Shown: piece after piece, positions 48,101-59,078 of the stretch
Layout of the letters: every line of letters begins with the position of its first letter
How positions within the stretch are numbered: the stretch's first letter is position 1
NCBI RefSeq assembly: GCF_008831285.2
Contig: NC_045145.1
Coordinates: 20,972,040 to 21,036,039 of the forward strand
Direction: 5' to 3'
Origin: Nymphaea colorata
Lineage: Eukaryota; Streptophyta; Magnoliopsida; Nymphaeales; Nymphaeaceae
DNA: 64,000 nucleotides
Program-made: the position numbers and the translations under genes
Notes under the pieces: generated by a model
Databases searched by the model: none
Told to the model about the DNA's origin: nothing
Seen by the model: only the letters and a program-made list of their open reading frames with translations

Positions 48101-50606
48101 GGAACACCTAGAGAACCCAATGCTGCTAAACTATTCAAAGTCTAGAAATAAATTATTAATATATTGGTCAAATTTAGGAAATAAATGGACTAAGTATCAA
48201 GGAAATACTTATCAGCTATCATCAGTTTTCCAACTCTGGTTCATATGTTCATGATTTCATTGTTGCTGAAGAATCTGACGACCATGACAGTCTTGAATCT
48301 TGACTTCCCTCAGAGCACCTGGGGTAGATGTTATCTTATGATTGTAACCAAATAGAAGCAATAAATATGCTCTGCTGATGACTAGTCGTTCCTAAAATAA
48401 CTGCTTCAATGTTTCAAGTCTCTCTTCTGATCAGTTTGAATAAGTGAGAAAGGTTGGAAAACTTATCTCCAGTAATAGGTTTCTGATAGTTGCAAGCTTC
48501 AATAGACAATAGAGTTCAATGTTGGCATGAAAAACATGCCTATCAACCAGCACCATGGAGTCTTTTCTTCCCTGCACTACACTCATCCCTAAGCCTCTTC
48601 TTGCAACTTTTTGTTCATATCCCAGCTAGTAATTCAGATAAAGTTCCAAAACAAAATGGCATACTGTGTAAATCAATTTTCCTGATAGAGATTATGTCTT
48701 ACTAGCACTCAGTCACCCAGTTAGGCTTTGGTGCTTACGGTTTGTAATTTAATTTACAAGCCAATCGCATGTGGATAATGGAGGCTTCTTAGACATGGAG
48801 TGTATGGTACAGATCCTTTGTCGTCATGTGCATCTGCAGTCCTATGTCTGCTGCTGGTTAGCATATTTGATCAAATCATCAAGTGGCAAAAATACTGGTG
48901 TGATCCCCTGTATGTTTGCAAGCTCATGTGCAAGAAAGTATCTGTACATGTAGCAGAAATATTCCTATTTGCTCTCTTTTATTCAATATAGTGCTATCAA
49001 TATAAGGCTTATTCACGAGAACTAACTACTTTGTGTATGGCAATATGAAAAGTTTATTTGTGGTAGCAACTAGAGTTTCTACCACCAAGTTATTGTGTTC
49101 ATCTGCCCATCTCCAAATTCTAACAACCAGTCATATCCATTTAGCTTCCACTGAATATCCTTACTCCTCGGCTATTTTCATAACAAAAAGCATAGAAAAG
49201 GCACATCATCATAGCTTTACACTGATGCACATAAGGGGACATCTTACTCTTTCAATTCAGAATAATATTGTGAGGTGCTCCGTGGTTAAGGCAGGTCAAC
49301 AAGCCAACATAACAAGCTTCACTTGAGATTGTGAACATTATATTATTCCTGGAGTAGCTTTTCTGTGCTACTAAGGTTTTCAAAATTTTCTCCTTACTTG
49401 CATCAGCAACCAGGCAACAGATCTATGGTAATTATAGAACTAATATATACACAATAAGAAAACAAAAAGAATAAGAAAGAAGTGTCAGAAGTTAAGACTT
49501 CCATAAACACAGGCTATTGGCACTCCATGATTAGGAAAACTTAGGAGAGTAAAGAGTTCTGTTAAATGCTATATTTAGTACACAGATTAGAGAGGGGAAA
49601 GAAACAAAGGAGAATAACTGAAAGAGAAAAACAGTAACAGTGCACATAACTGGGAAGAAAATATAGCCCAAATGAACAAAAGAAACAAGAAATCAAGAGA
49701 AAACATTAAGAGCTAGCTAAGAAATTAACATAAAAGAAAACCATTAATCTACAGTTTTACTAGATAAAATTAAATCAGTCCAAGTAAAACATAGGAGAAT
49801 TTCCAGAGAGAGAGAGAGAGAGAGATTATGGAGGGGAGGGGGTGGTGGGGTTGGGTGGGTGGGGAGTTGACCACCTCGTTAACCTCTGAAATGACCCGGA
49901 AAGGAAGATCACGTGAGGTGTCTTACCATTAAATCTACTAGTCTAAGCTACCGGTATTAATTTAATTGAGGACGCAAGTTGTGTACTTGTATCCGTTGCA
50001 TGACATGCTAAAAATTCATGAAAAGAAAAACATTAATTCACCCAGACAAACGATACCTGGAGAAATAGATGGATTGAACCAAACGATATAACAATGACCA
50101 TCCAGATTGTACGTTCAATGAAAAAAAAATACAGCAAAAATGAAGAACAAAAAGGCGTTTAACCAAAAGAACAAGCATATTGCTGTCACCTATATTTCAC
50201 AATTTAGGAAGAAAGTAAAGGAAGAACGATAACCAATTGCCAGCCATCCCAATGCTCAACAGCAAATGGACGCTGACCAATTATGCACACAGCCACAACG
50301 GAATTGTTCTGTGGCAACCAATGAATTGAAAGCACCTTATTGAATCCATAATTTAAGCAGTAAACAAACGATCCGGAATCCACAACAAACATAAATGTCC
50401 TCCTCCCATCAATTTGCACCGACATAAGGCTGATACCCGAATCACAAGAAAATGTAGGGTAGAATGTATGAACTTTGGTTAGATATTAACAGGAATCATC
50501 ACCGTCTGAATGAACCAGAGAAATCAATCCGCAGGATCAAGCAAGAAACCATCTTGTTCAAAAAATTTCAAAATAAAAGAACTGAAACAACTCTTACCGA
50601 CGACAT
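45197..50606 (-). CDS. NOI/RIN4-family small protein, 3 coding exons including a 9-bp first exon
   Basis: Coding exons on the minus strand: 50606-50598 (ATG TCG TCG only), 47717-47526 and 45241-45197; introns of 2,880 and 2,284 bp are GT-AG. The 81-residue protein begins [15 protein letters not shown] and carries the whole NOI (RIN4/AvrRpt2-cleavage) domain, with [17 protein letters not shown] and [14 protein letters not shown]. The P-x-F-G-x-W core is the recognition motif of the AvrRpt2 protease in RIN4. A variable linker follows, then the tail [14 protein letters not shown], in which the two adjacent cysteines are the usual palmitoylation site that holds the protein at the plasma membrane. 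Arabidopsis NOI proteins such as At5g55850 have the same start, domain and CC tail. Family members are small, partly disordered components of membrane immune signalling. The tiny first exon was found by homology plus a gtaaga donor; a short upstream ATG CTT CGC TGA lies at 50760. Confidence 0.85.
46617..46637. repeat. (TA)n microsatellite in NOI intron 2
   Basis: A 21-base TA run. Confidence 0.9.
49805..49825. repeat. (GA)n microsatellite in NOI intron 1
   Basis: A 21-base GA run, followed about 10 bases later by a G-rich tract (ggaggggagggggtggtggggttgg) between 49831 and 49866 that could form a G-quadruplex on the plus strand. Confidence 0.85.
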
Positions 50607-50932
50607 GAATTTCCCCAGGGGAATGAACACAGAAGGAAGACGATCGGAGGGTCGGTTTCCTCCCCCAACGGAACGGAGAAGAGAGAGAGAGAGACAGAGA
50701 GGGTGGAGGGGCAGGGGGTCTCCGTCTTGTAGCGGGTGGAAGTCCGAGTCAGCGAAGCATTGACGATGCCTAAAAATAAAAAAAACCTCCAACCGCAACC
50801 TTTTCCTCTATGCCGCGACTCTCTCCGCCCATAATTCCCTTCCCTCTCTGCGGCGATGACACGGATGAGACGCGACTCTATGAAAGCTTTTCTCCAAAAA
50901 AAAAGCTAAAAAAAAATTTACAAGACTCTCTC

Positions 50933-50938
<6 letters not shown>

Positions 50939-50968
<30 letters not shown>
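50939..50968. repeat. (TA)15 microsatellite
   Basis: Pure 30-base TA run, upstream of the NOI leader. Confidence 0.95.
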
Positions 50969-50971
<3 letters not shown>

Positions 50972-51767
50972 TAACAACGTGAAACACACTTAACTGTTTG
51001 ATATTTAGTTGTTTAATAACAATGCACAGATTTATTCTTAAGCAAAAAACATTATTACATAAAAATCTTACCATTTTAGCCTCTAGAAATTAAATAAAAA
51101 CGCTTTAAATTTGGTTTTCCTGCACAACTTTCTAACCTCAATAAAGAAAAAATAACATTTACATAATTAGCGTAGCTATTAATGAAAGAGCAATTATTAT
51201 TGGACATAGTTAGGATAGTTAATCTTGCCAAATGAACTAAAATTTGTTTTCACCAATTGGATATTTTATTCTTTTTGTCACGTTAACCTTGGGTTGATTG
51301 ATAAAAAGTTGTTTTACTTACTGTTGTAGCAAAATATATGCTTGTTCTTAACGGTACCAAAAAATTAGAGATGTTCCTTATTCTCGCCAATTTCTTGAGT
51401 GTTCTGTTTTCTAAATTCAGACTCTAATTGGATACGAAAACTACTTCAGATTGTTCAACAAAGTTAATCGAATAACTTAGTGGCAGTTACTTGTGTTGGG
51501 TTGGGCTTTCATTGATTGTTGGAAAATTAATCAGAGTTCAAAGTAGGCATGAATTTTGAGCGCAAGGGTATCAACCATATATATATATATATGAGCAACA
51601 AGCTTAAACCATCTTATAAAATGTTTGATTGCTTGGAAGAAAAGAGAATGCACTCAACACTCCACAGTAGGTTGTCAGAATTTTGTAATTTTATGTTGCG
51701 AATTTGACCAACAATTTATGCCTTTTTGGCACAATAGCCGGAGGAGGGGATGATAGGTGGTCAGTCT

Positions 51768-51821
51768 GTCACGATCAGATGATGTCAACCTTTTGTCACG
51801 ATCAGATGATGTCAACCTTTT
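51768..51821. repeat. 27-bp perfect tandem duplication
   Basis: gtcacgatcagatgatgtca plus acctttt occurs twice head to tail (51768 and 51795) without visible change, so the event is recent. Confidence 0.9.
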
Positions 51822-52710
51822 GTATCCTAAAAAAAAGGTGAATGAAAACATCAATATACAAGTTCAAGCATAGTAAGACCGTCACATTGATGCATCAAAA
51901 GCAATCTTAAACATTATGGATAAAAGGAAGTTTCGGCTTCAAATCCAATGTTGTCCATCTGAATTTCAACCAAGTTTTTCTTATTTCAGATTCATTAATG
52001 AGATTTGATGGCTTCAAAGAAAATGATAATCACAGAAAACAGAGTTGTGATGCATAAATTGAATTGTATGACTATTTTTTTGTCAGCTTAAAACCATTAC
52101 TCTAATCTCAACATGTCTTTCAACCCTATATATTTAAGTGTATGAGCTGATCCCTGAAGTTATATTTTAAAATCAGCCAACAATCATATAACTAGTGGTT
52201 GGCTAAATCCAACTACTTTACATAAGAGAGAGAGAGAGAGAGAGTAAAATAACATGATGTGTTCAAGATATAGTGTCGGGTGATTCGGATGAAATTGGTG
52301 GCAAACCGATCCGATTCAGTGATGGATTCAAAAATGTCACATGTCAGTTTTTAATTTTTTTTTGTTGTTTTAAGATTTTTCTATATTTTTTTATTTATTC
52401 AACAGATGGTCTTTCAAATATTTTTTTCACCGACTCGTTGCTGATTCAGCCGATTCGTCGATTCACCGACTCGGCAGCGTCACGGACTCGGCTGCTGAAA
52501 CAATTCTAATTTCTTATAATACTGTCTACATTAATGAGTAAAGAAGGGCCATCAACCTTCTATAAAATAATCTTATCCAACCTTAGAAAAATACCTGAAA
52601 GTTTTTTTTTCTTTTTCTTCAGTTTAATTCACATTTTAATCATTTTGAGTTGTAACGGTAAAATTTTTACAGTGGATTGAAAAATATAAGCTTGTACTAT
52701 ACCCATTTTA

Positions 52711-52712
<2 letters not shown>

Positions 52713-52779
<67 letters not shown>
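52713..52779. repeat. (TA)33 microsatellite
   Basis: The longest pure TA tract of the window, 67 bases. Confidence 0.95.
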
Positions 52780-52781
<2 letters not shown>

Positions 52782-53946
52782 ACCTAACGTACAAATGTGC
52801 ATTTATACGCGAAGTTTAATAGCAAAACTTTTTAATTTTCAAAGTCCAACGTGTATATTTAACTTTATAGCGTTTTAAAATGAAATGGACATTAAAAATG
52901 CCAAATTAAATCCCAGGGTGCAGAAGAGCACGTTTCTGTATCCACATAACTTAAATTTCAACTCTTATAAAGTCAACCATGTAGATCACATCTATGGGAT
53001 TAGTTGTAATTACAAAACAACACAAAACATTAAGATTATAATGATAACTATACATATTCATTTGAATAAGCTTTAAAAATTTTAACCCAAAAAGAAGAAG
53101 AAGAAAAACTAGTCTTCCAATGTTAATGTTACAATTTTAAAGTGATCTCAAGATATAATTGTGACAATTTCGGGACACCTGCAAATTTCAGTTCTTGGTA
53201 TCTCATGATATTCATATGTTTTAGTTTCTATCAGAAAAAACTAGAATATGAACATCGAGGCTCCACCAAAATCTGAATAAAATTCTACTTCTTTGATATC
53301 AGAGGAAAATAATGCGATACTTATTAAGTGTTTTTCAGGAATACAGGGTCTTTCTTAGAATTATATAGATATGTAAAGAATTCAGTCATAATATGGCAAA
53401 TTTTTAGATAAGGCCGATAGTATTTGTTACTATGCCGTTTAACTCTTTAACAAAATTCAATTTATGCAGTTGTATTTTGGTTCGGATCCAAACTACTCAA
53501 ACCTTATATTTAAGACCAATTCCGGATTTGGCTAGCATGAAATTTGACGTATGTATTTTGGTTTGATCTCTATCAAAAATTGTAATTGGATCTCTATCAA
53601 ACTGTAATCTATCAAACACTGATCCATAAATAGATTGAACTCCAAATTTGTTTGTAATACTTCATATAAAAATCTATTAGCAATCACACATAAAGTTTCT
53701 TACCAAAATCAACTGAATGAGTTCAAATTAAACATACTCGAACACTTTCGTATTCTCCTTATTTTCAAGGACTTGGGTTTATGGAAAGCTTGTCTCCATT
53801 AAATTGAACGAAAAATACAATAAATATGATATACGTCGAGGAACTTCATTTTTATTGGAAACAAATTGTCGATTTGGGTCGTCACTCCGGCACTAGTAGC
53901 ATAGTGGCGGCGACGGTGGCGGCGGAGTAGGAGGAGGGGAAGAAGG

Positions 53947-55000
53947 ATGGCGTCGGAGGAAGAGGGAAGGGACGTGTTGAAGGGCATGGATTGGAAGACG
54001 GTAGGAAGCGTCGCCGTCCCCGAGAACCAGCAACAGCAGCAAGCCGTGCCGCCTAGGAAGAAGCTGCCGAGGAAGGTGAGGCAGGTGCCCGACTACTACT
54101 TCCTTCCCCGCCGGTCGATTCCTGCCACCATCGCCCTCTATGGAGCCATATGCGCCGCCGGCGTTGGCGCTGGCATGTTGGTTGAGGTCTGGATCAACAA
54201 GAAGATCAAGGGTAAGTTAGCCCTCCTCTGTACATTAAGAGTCGAAAAGGCAGGATTGTACTAGGGAGATAGTGGAGAATCGCTTTTAATTAAGCGTTAG
54301 CTTTAGAATAAAGCGATGATCTAGAAATGGGCAGAACTCCAACGGGCTCAAGATCTTCAAGGTTAATGTCAACAACAAAAAATCACATCTTGCACGTTAT
54401 TCATAATAAGAGAATAATTTGGTTAACAATTATTTGATGAAATGCCTAAGAGAAATCATAAGAAGTGTCTTATTTTCTGGGTGTTATTCTGGAAGATGTG
54501 ATGCGCCAATTTGAGGACATGACTTAGGTTGTTCTTGTAGCATTCTGAAAACAGATACATTTGATCCGTCTGTAATAATAATTCCATATTTCAATCTTGT
54601 GGTTTCTAAACTCAAAACTTTGAAAAAAATGGGGCAGATATAAGTCACTTGCACATAGCAAAAACTCACCATGCTTGTTTCTCCACCTGAACTCGCAACA
54701 TTAAACAGTAGGGGAGTCAGGTTTTCATGTGGGTCCAACTAGATGTCTCCTGCATTCAAACAAGGAGTGGAGCGAACTGAATTTCCTAGCCATTCCTTGT
54801 AGTTGTTCAACGAAATGTCTGCAGGAGAATGCCGGACGTTGTGCCATTGGAGTGAAAAGGGAGTTTAGTCAGCCCTGATTTGCTTTTCTTCTTTGCCTAG
54901 CTAGTGTTGGAAGTTCCTAAATGTTGAGATTCTAACATCACACTTTCTGGCTTCTTTTTCAGAGGATGGAGGCATCGTCTGGGAGATGGACAAGGAGTAG
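53947..55000 (+). CDS. Small single-pass membrane protein of unknown function, 2 exons
   Basis: Exons: 53947-54211 and 54963-55000, GT-AG, 100 codons. The first ATG after a short GC-rich leader is used. Residues 1-57 are hydrophilic and charged, with a polyglutamine patch (about 28-32) and a strongly basic stretch (PRKKLPRKVRQ, 36-46) followed by DYYFLPRRS. One hydrophobic helix, near residues 58-83, contains ALYGAICAAGVGAGML and has Gly/Ala spacing suited to helix packing. A short tail, NKKIKEDGGIVWEMDKE, ends the protein. The intron falls within the lysine-rich tail, and the second exon gives just 12 residues. I do not recognise a named family; the positive-inside rule places the N-terminus on the matrix or cytosolic side. 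Codon use is GC-rich, unlike the AT-rich surroundings, which supports a real gene. Confidence 0.75.
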
Positions 55001-55276
55001 ACGTGCTCCCTTTTCCTCTTAAGAGCTAGTGTGGCTACTCTCTCTATGTTGAAAATCTTTTGACATTCGTTTCTCGCTGAGCATCCATTTATAGTGTTCT
55101 TTCGGATGACGAGTTTGGAACCGGAGCAAACTCAGAGGGCCGTCTTAGTTTGCATCTTTTCAGCCAAGTTCTGAATCTTCAAGCATAAGATTGTATTGTT
55201 GACCGGTAATTTAGCTTATACAGAATGAAAATTTTCCGTTTATGATGTCAAAATGCAGACATGCACAAATCCTCAG

Positions 55277-55302
55277 AAGAGAGAGAGAGAGAGAGAGAGA
55301 GG
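55277..55302. repeat. (GA)13 microsatellite
   Basis: Pure GA run of about 26 bases. Confidence 0.9.
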
Positions 55303-56112
55303 CCTTGGGATAGCTTCTTTCTCATTTAAAATTTGCCTATGAAATTGAGAAAGAGAAGCTCTGACCCTCACGTCCCAATGAAGTGATCCAAGAGTTGGGT
55401 CGGGTTTTAGATTACGAAAATTTTGGATTGTGCATATCATCACTGGACCAAATACAGTTCGGGACGGAATTTCCAACCTTGCCGTTTTCCGGACAAAGTC
55501 CGGGGCACCCAAGCAAAACCTCTCTGAGAACGACAATAAGACCTCTCTCAGATAAACCTCCCAAGACTCCAGGAGTCGCATCTTGCTTCGACCTCTGAAG
55601 GAAGATGGCAATCATGGTACTCAGTAATTTTCTCGCTATCAGTGAGCTATCCTAACGCTACACCAATCCCTTTGGGTTCAGTTGGCAAACTTGCCGTTGG
55701 AAGACAAAATTTAAGGACTTGCTCAGGGCCTCATACTGATTGGCAATTGGTCATCAATAACATGATTCCTATCGAATCTCTTGTGGGTAGCACATGTGAT
55801 TAGTGGAGACCAAAACGATGTTCTTTGAAGGACCTGAGTAGTGATCCACTAAAATGGTCCATCTTCCATATGGAAAGAAAAGAACAACACTCTAAAATTC
55901 ATAGAACAAACGTTGTCTGCGTCTCTCTCTCTCTCTCTCTGAGACGGGTTGTTTTTTTTTTTCGATTACGGAGACGTATTGGAGCCCCGTATTTGAACCA
56001 TGTTAACATGAACAGGCAGCTGTGTTTTTTAAACAACTTCTTTGAGATGAACAGGCACAGGAAATAGAAGAATTGAAAGGTTCAGGTTAAAGTCCCATTA
56101 TGTATTAAGAAC

Positions 56113-56268
56113 TTAAGAAGTCCAAATGGAACTGATCGCCTTCATCCAAACGATTAAAGCAATCACATGCTCCTGTTTACTGTCGACACTCGCATCCCTC
56201 AAATCTATAGAAGTACGAATCAATTTGGCCATATCAGTAGGCGTTCTCTGCATCATTTTTTCACCAAG
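56113..56268 (-). other. Possible orphan terminal exon, function unknown
   Basis: On the minus strand a good acceptor (tggcttttattcag) is followed by an open frame of 51 codons, LGEKMMQRTPTDMAKL through AISSIWTS, and a stop at 56113. The composition looks protein-like (mixed charges, few low-complexity runs). I cannot place it in a family, and no clear upstream partner exon was found before the PPR gene at 59079. It could be a relic of a lost gene, an exon in the spliced 3' UTR of the PPR gene, or chance. Confidence 0.25.
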
Positions 56269-56956
56269 CTGAATAAAAGCCAGGTAAGAAATAATGCTAA
56301 ATCTTCTCAGAGGTAGTTCCATACCATTGGCTAATAAAAACTGAAACAGCTATTAATTACCTAGCATCCACAAAAATCTCATATTAACAAGGAGCCCATT
56401 ACTGAAAGATAAGAATTCTCAGCCTTGAAAAAAATTTAAAAAAGAAAGAGAAGTATGGTAGGAACTACATGTTAGATGAAGTTTGATAGGATAAAGAACT
56501 GCTCCACCGACCAGTTCTTAGAAAATACCATAACCTTTATACATGCACTTGAGGTACGTGAACCAAAATAGAATAAAGCTCCAAGAGTGGCCACCGCTGA
56601 AAAAGTGGGGGACATACCAGATGCCATGAGATGAATATTTATGACCATTTCCCTCTTCCCAATTAGAGCTTGTAAAGGTCCAAACTTTCTTTACTAAGGA
56701 TCTCTGCCCTTTCGCACTTCAGTTGACATTTTTGAATGTCTGAATTACAGCAGAACAGAATTTTTCAGACTAGGATGCCCAATGCGACTCCAGTTCTCTT
56801 CCTATCTGCACTAAATTTGCCAATTTATCAGTAAAGACCAATGAGAAAGAAAACCAACAGCGTTACAACAGAGCTAAAGATGTCTACTCACCTTTCACCT
56901 CAACCAACTCGAAAGCCTTTAAGAAACTGAAATATTATTTATATCCGAGTCCATAA

Positions 56957-56964
56957 ATCATAAT
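56957..56964. repeat. Target-site duplication, left copy (ATCATAAT)
   Basis: This 8-base word abuts the left end of the element at 56965-57992 and is repeated exactly at 57993-58000. Eight bases is the hallmark of hAT transposases. Confidence 0.85.
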
Positions 56965-57992
56965 TAGGCCTGGGCATCGGGCCGGGCCGGGCCGGCCCGA
57001 CCCGTTTAGTCAATGTCGTTAAGGGTCCGGATTTGAATCAGGTCGACCCGCTACCCGGCCCGACTATTATCGGGCCGGGCTGGGTACCGGGCCGGGCCGG
57101 GCTGGGTACCGGGCCTCGTCAACTACGTCCGAAGCCCGACCCGGCCCGTTTTGTTAACCGGGCCGGGCCGATTGTCCCAAGAAGACACCGTCCACATTGA
57201 CGGTGAAATCCCTCTGAAATCCGCCGAGGTCGACCTTCCGAATGTCGTGGCGATCCTCGGTGCCGCTCACGCCCTCGTTGTTGACCTTGATGTTGAGGCG
57301 GCCGAAGCGGGCGAGGGCGAGGTCGATGGCCGCGGTGACGTCGCAATGGGAATAGAGGAAGCCGTGGATGGTGTATGAGCTCCGTTCTGGTCTGCCCGAT
57401 CCCTCTCACTCCTCCCGTCACGATCACGAGTTTAGCTTATGATCGCCAGTTTCCTTCCAACCTGCAACCCGCAAATGCATCATTCCCATGACCCAACATC
57501 ATTAATCTTACAACAGAGAAAGATGGGGAGAGCGACGGTGAGTCAATCAACAAAAAAATAAAAGATTTGTAATGAATCAGTTGAATCGATTTGAAGCAGT
57601 GGATGGGATTTGGGGTTGATCTTACCTTCTGCAACGGGAGGTGAAGACTGCCATGAGGTGCGCCGGTGGTGGACTGGAGGTGGATGGTGAAGGACGGTGG
57701 TGGCGCCAAGGCTTACTCAATGCACGCGCAATCTCCTGTCGAAAACCCTAAATCCCTAAATGCATTTCCTAAAAATTTTAAATGGAAACTCTTGAATCCA
57801 TTCTCGAATTAACGGGCCTAACGGGTCCCAACGGGCCCGTTAGCTTAACCCGGACCCGGCCCGTTATGATGTCGGGCCGGGCCGGGCACAGTAGGCGAAA
57901 GACCGATAAGATAAAACAAGGGCCCGGACCCGGGCCCGAACCGGGCCGGGTACCGGGTAGCCAGCGGCGGCCCGGCCCGGCGCCCAGGCCTA
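56965..57992. mobile_element. hAT-like non-autonomous element (Pack-type) with captured gene fragment
   Basis: The 1,028-bp element has inverted ends: TAGGCCTGGGCATCGGGCC on the left, and TAGGCCTGGGCGCCGGGCC on the right read from the minus strand. The pairing continues as a GGGCCGGGCC-rich subterminal block on both sides (56965-57175 and 57810-57992). It is flanked by the exact 8-bp duplication ATCATAAT. The GGGCCGGGCC words occur many times in both orientations, as expected for subterminal transposase-binding repeats of hAT elements. No transposase frame is present; the interior (about 57177-57730) is a fragment of a short-chain dehydrogenase gene. It therefore depends on a transposase encoded elsewhere. 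The perfect target duplication and well-kept ends suggest recent insertion. Confidence 0.85.
57177..57654 (-). pseudogene. Captured, broken fragment of a short-chain dehydrogenase/reductase gene (ABA2/SDR110C-like)
   Basis: On the minus strand an ATG at 57654 opens a 29-bp first exon (MAVFTSRCR), a GT-AG intron spans 57625-57462, and exon 2 resumes R-L-E-G, the usual start of plant SDR cores. The frame then meets a stop within eight codons. Beyond it, in other frames, the NAD-binding motif VIVTGGVRGIG and a long piece with SHCDVT, FGRLNIKVNNEGVSG and FTVNVDGVFLG are still readable. These match the xanthoxin-dehydrogenase/secoisolariciresinol-dehydrogenase type. NNEG replaces the conserved NNAG, and the Ser/Tyr-Lys catalytic part is missing because the copy ends at about 57177, where the element's GC-rich block begins. 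Retention of the intron shows capture at the DNA level. No function is expected. Confidence 0.8.
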
Positions 57993-58000
57993 ATCATAAT
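57993..58000. repeat. Target-site duplication, right copy (ATCATAAT)
   Basis: Exact match to 56957-56964, directly after the right terminal repeat of the hAT-like element. Confidence 0.85.
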
Positions 58001-59078
58001 GTGTTATAGTTAAGTAAAAATAATGGCCTTGTCAACTTCACAATAGCAAGCACTGACCCTTCTGAGGTCGCAATTAATCTGAAGCTTTGTAGCACAACTT
58101 ATTGATGTTGAGGCCAAAAGCTGGCATAACTTTCCTTTTTGGGTCTTACCTGTGAGAAATCACAAGTAATAATTAAAAGCAGGAAAGACCTGCAAGAAAT
58201 GGAACATGGATGACTCGTACACAAGCAGCTATAGGCTTTTGACAAGCTGGAGCAGCAATTGACCTGTAAAGTAACCATAGCCTGTAAAATGATTCCAGGG
58301 CATCAAGTTGTCTGAACCGATGAATGAACAGAAATAGTTCCTCCAACATGAACTGTAGCGGTTCATATTTGTTGAGCATTGTAAGTAACATGAATCAAAG
58401 ATGTAGAAAATGGACCCTTCTACAATGGCCACAAGTAAATGAAGACGTCATTGAACTTCAAGTCAAAGTAACCACCAATTTCTTAATTCTGGGAACCAGC
58501 AAAAAGGCACCCATGTAACCACCTTAGCAGTAGAGTGACCAGAATCCTCGCCCTGCTACCGTAATAACGTCACTCTCCAGACTCCAGGCCTGTGACATTG
58601 ACTGCAGCAGAAAAACAAGCACAATTAACTTCAACATTGGGCTGCCAAAAAAGAATATCACTTACACATCACCACATGACGTTTCCCACAGCCCTTGATT
58701 TTTTTTTTTATGAGTGAAAAAGAGAAATAGTTTTTTCATGATGATTCCAGGTCACACACAACTTAGAATCTTATGACCATTTCCAAGTCTACATTGAAAA
58801 AATTCTCAGAAATTATGTACGAAAAAAACCTGAACTCATCTGAGAACTTGAGTATATCAACAACCATCAGCCATCAAGTTTTCCCATCGAAAGATCATAT
58901 AATAGCTTATTTAGCCTGAAAAAGTGGTACAATAGGAACATTTAGAATTGACGAGGATGCAAATAAAGAAAGACATAGCAAGGTAGAAGTAAACCTTTTC
59001 TTGATTGAACTTCAATCACCATTATGTTAACAAATTTAGCTAATTTCACCATCCAGTTCCAGAATGAGGAGACTAGAA
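58001..59078. other. Downstream region of the P-class PPR gene
   Basis: This lies 3' of the minus-strand PPR gene and is probably partly 3' UTR. Several minus-strand acceptor-like sites occur (for example ctgctgcag near 58600 and ccgctacag near 58355), compatible with introns in the 3' UTR. No protein family was recognised. Confidence 0.4.

Larger units (their letters stand above)
50607..53946. other. Divergent region between the NOI gene and the small membrane protein gene
   Basis: The first ~200 bases are the NOI leader and promoter, with a GA run at about 50681-50700 (CT on the coding strand). (TA)n tracts lie at 50939-50968 and 52713-52779. A perfect 27-bp tandem pair starting gtcacgatcagatgatg is at 51768-51821. 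At about 52270-52505 words like tcggatg, gattcagccgattcgtcgattc and cggactcgg suggest a MITE relic. The rest is AT-rich, with no supported gene. Confidence 0.5.
55001..56964. other. 3' UTR and spacer left of the hAT element
   Basis: The first ~250 bases are likely the 3' UTR of the small membrane protein gene. A (GA)n run lies at 55277-55302 and a (CT)n run at 55921-55941. A possible minus-strand exon at 56113-56268 is listed separately. No other gene was recognised. Confidence 0.5.

Noticed and set aside
55273-55611. Minus-strand 112-codon frame
   Set aside because: It ends in a (GA)n-derived SLSLSL run and overlaps other open frames; no family similarity.
58173-58432. Minus-strand frames with FMLEELFLFIHRFRQLDAL
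   Set aside because: Partly coding-like between an acceptor-like and a donor-like site, but no family and no consistent exon chain; better seen as PPR 3' region.
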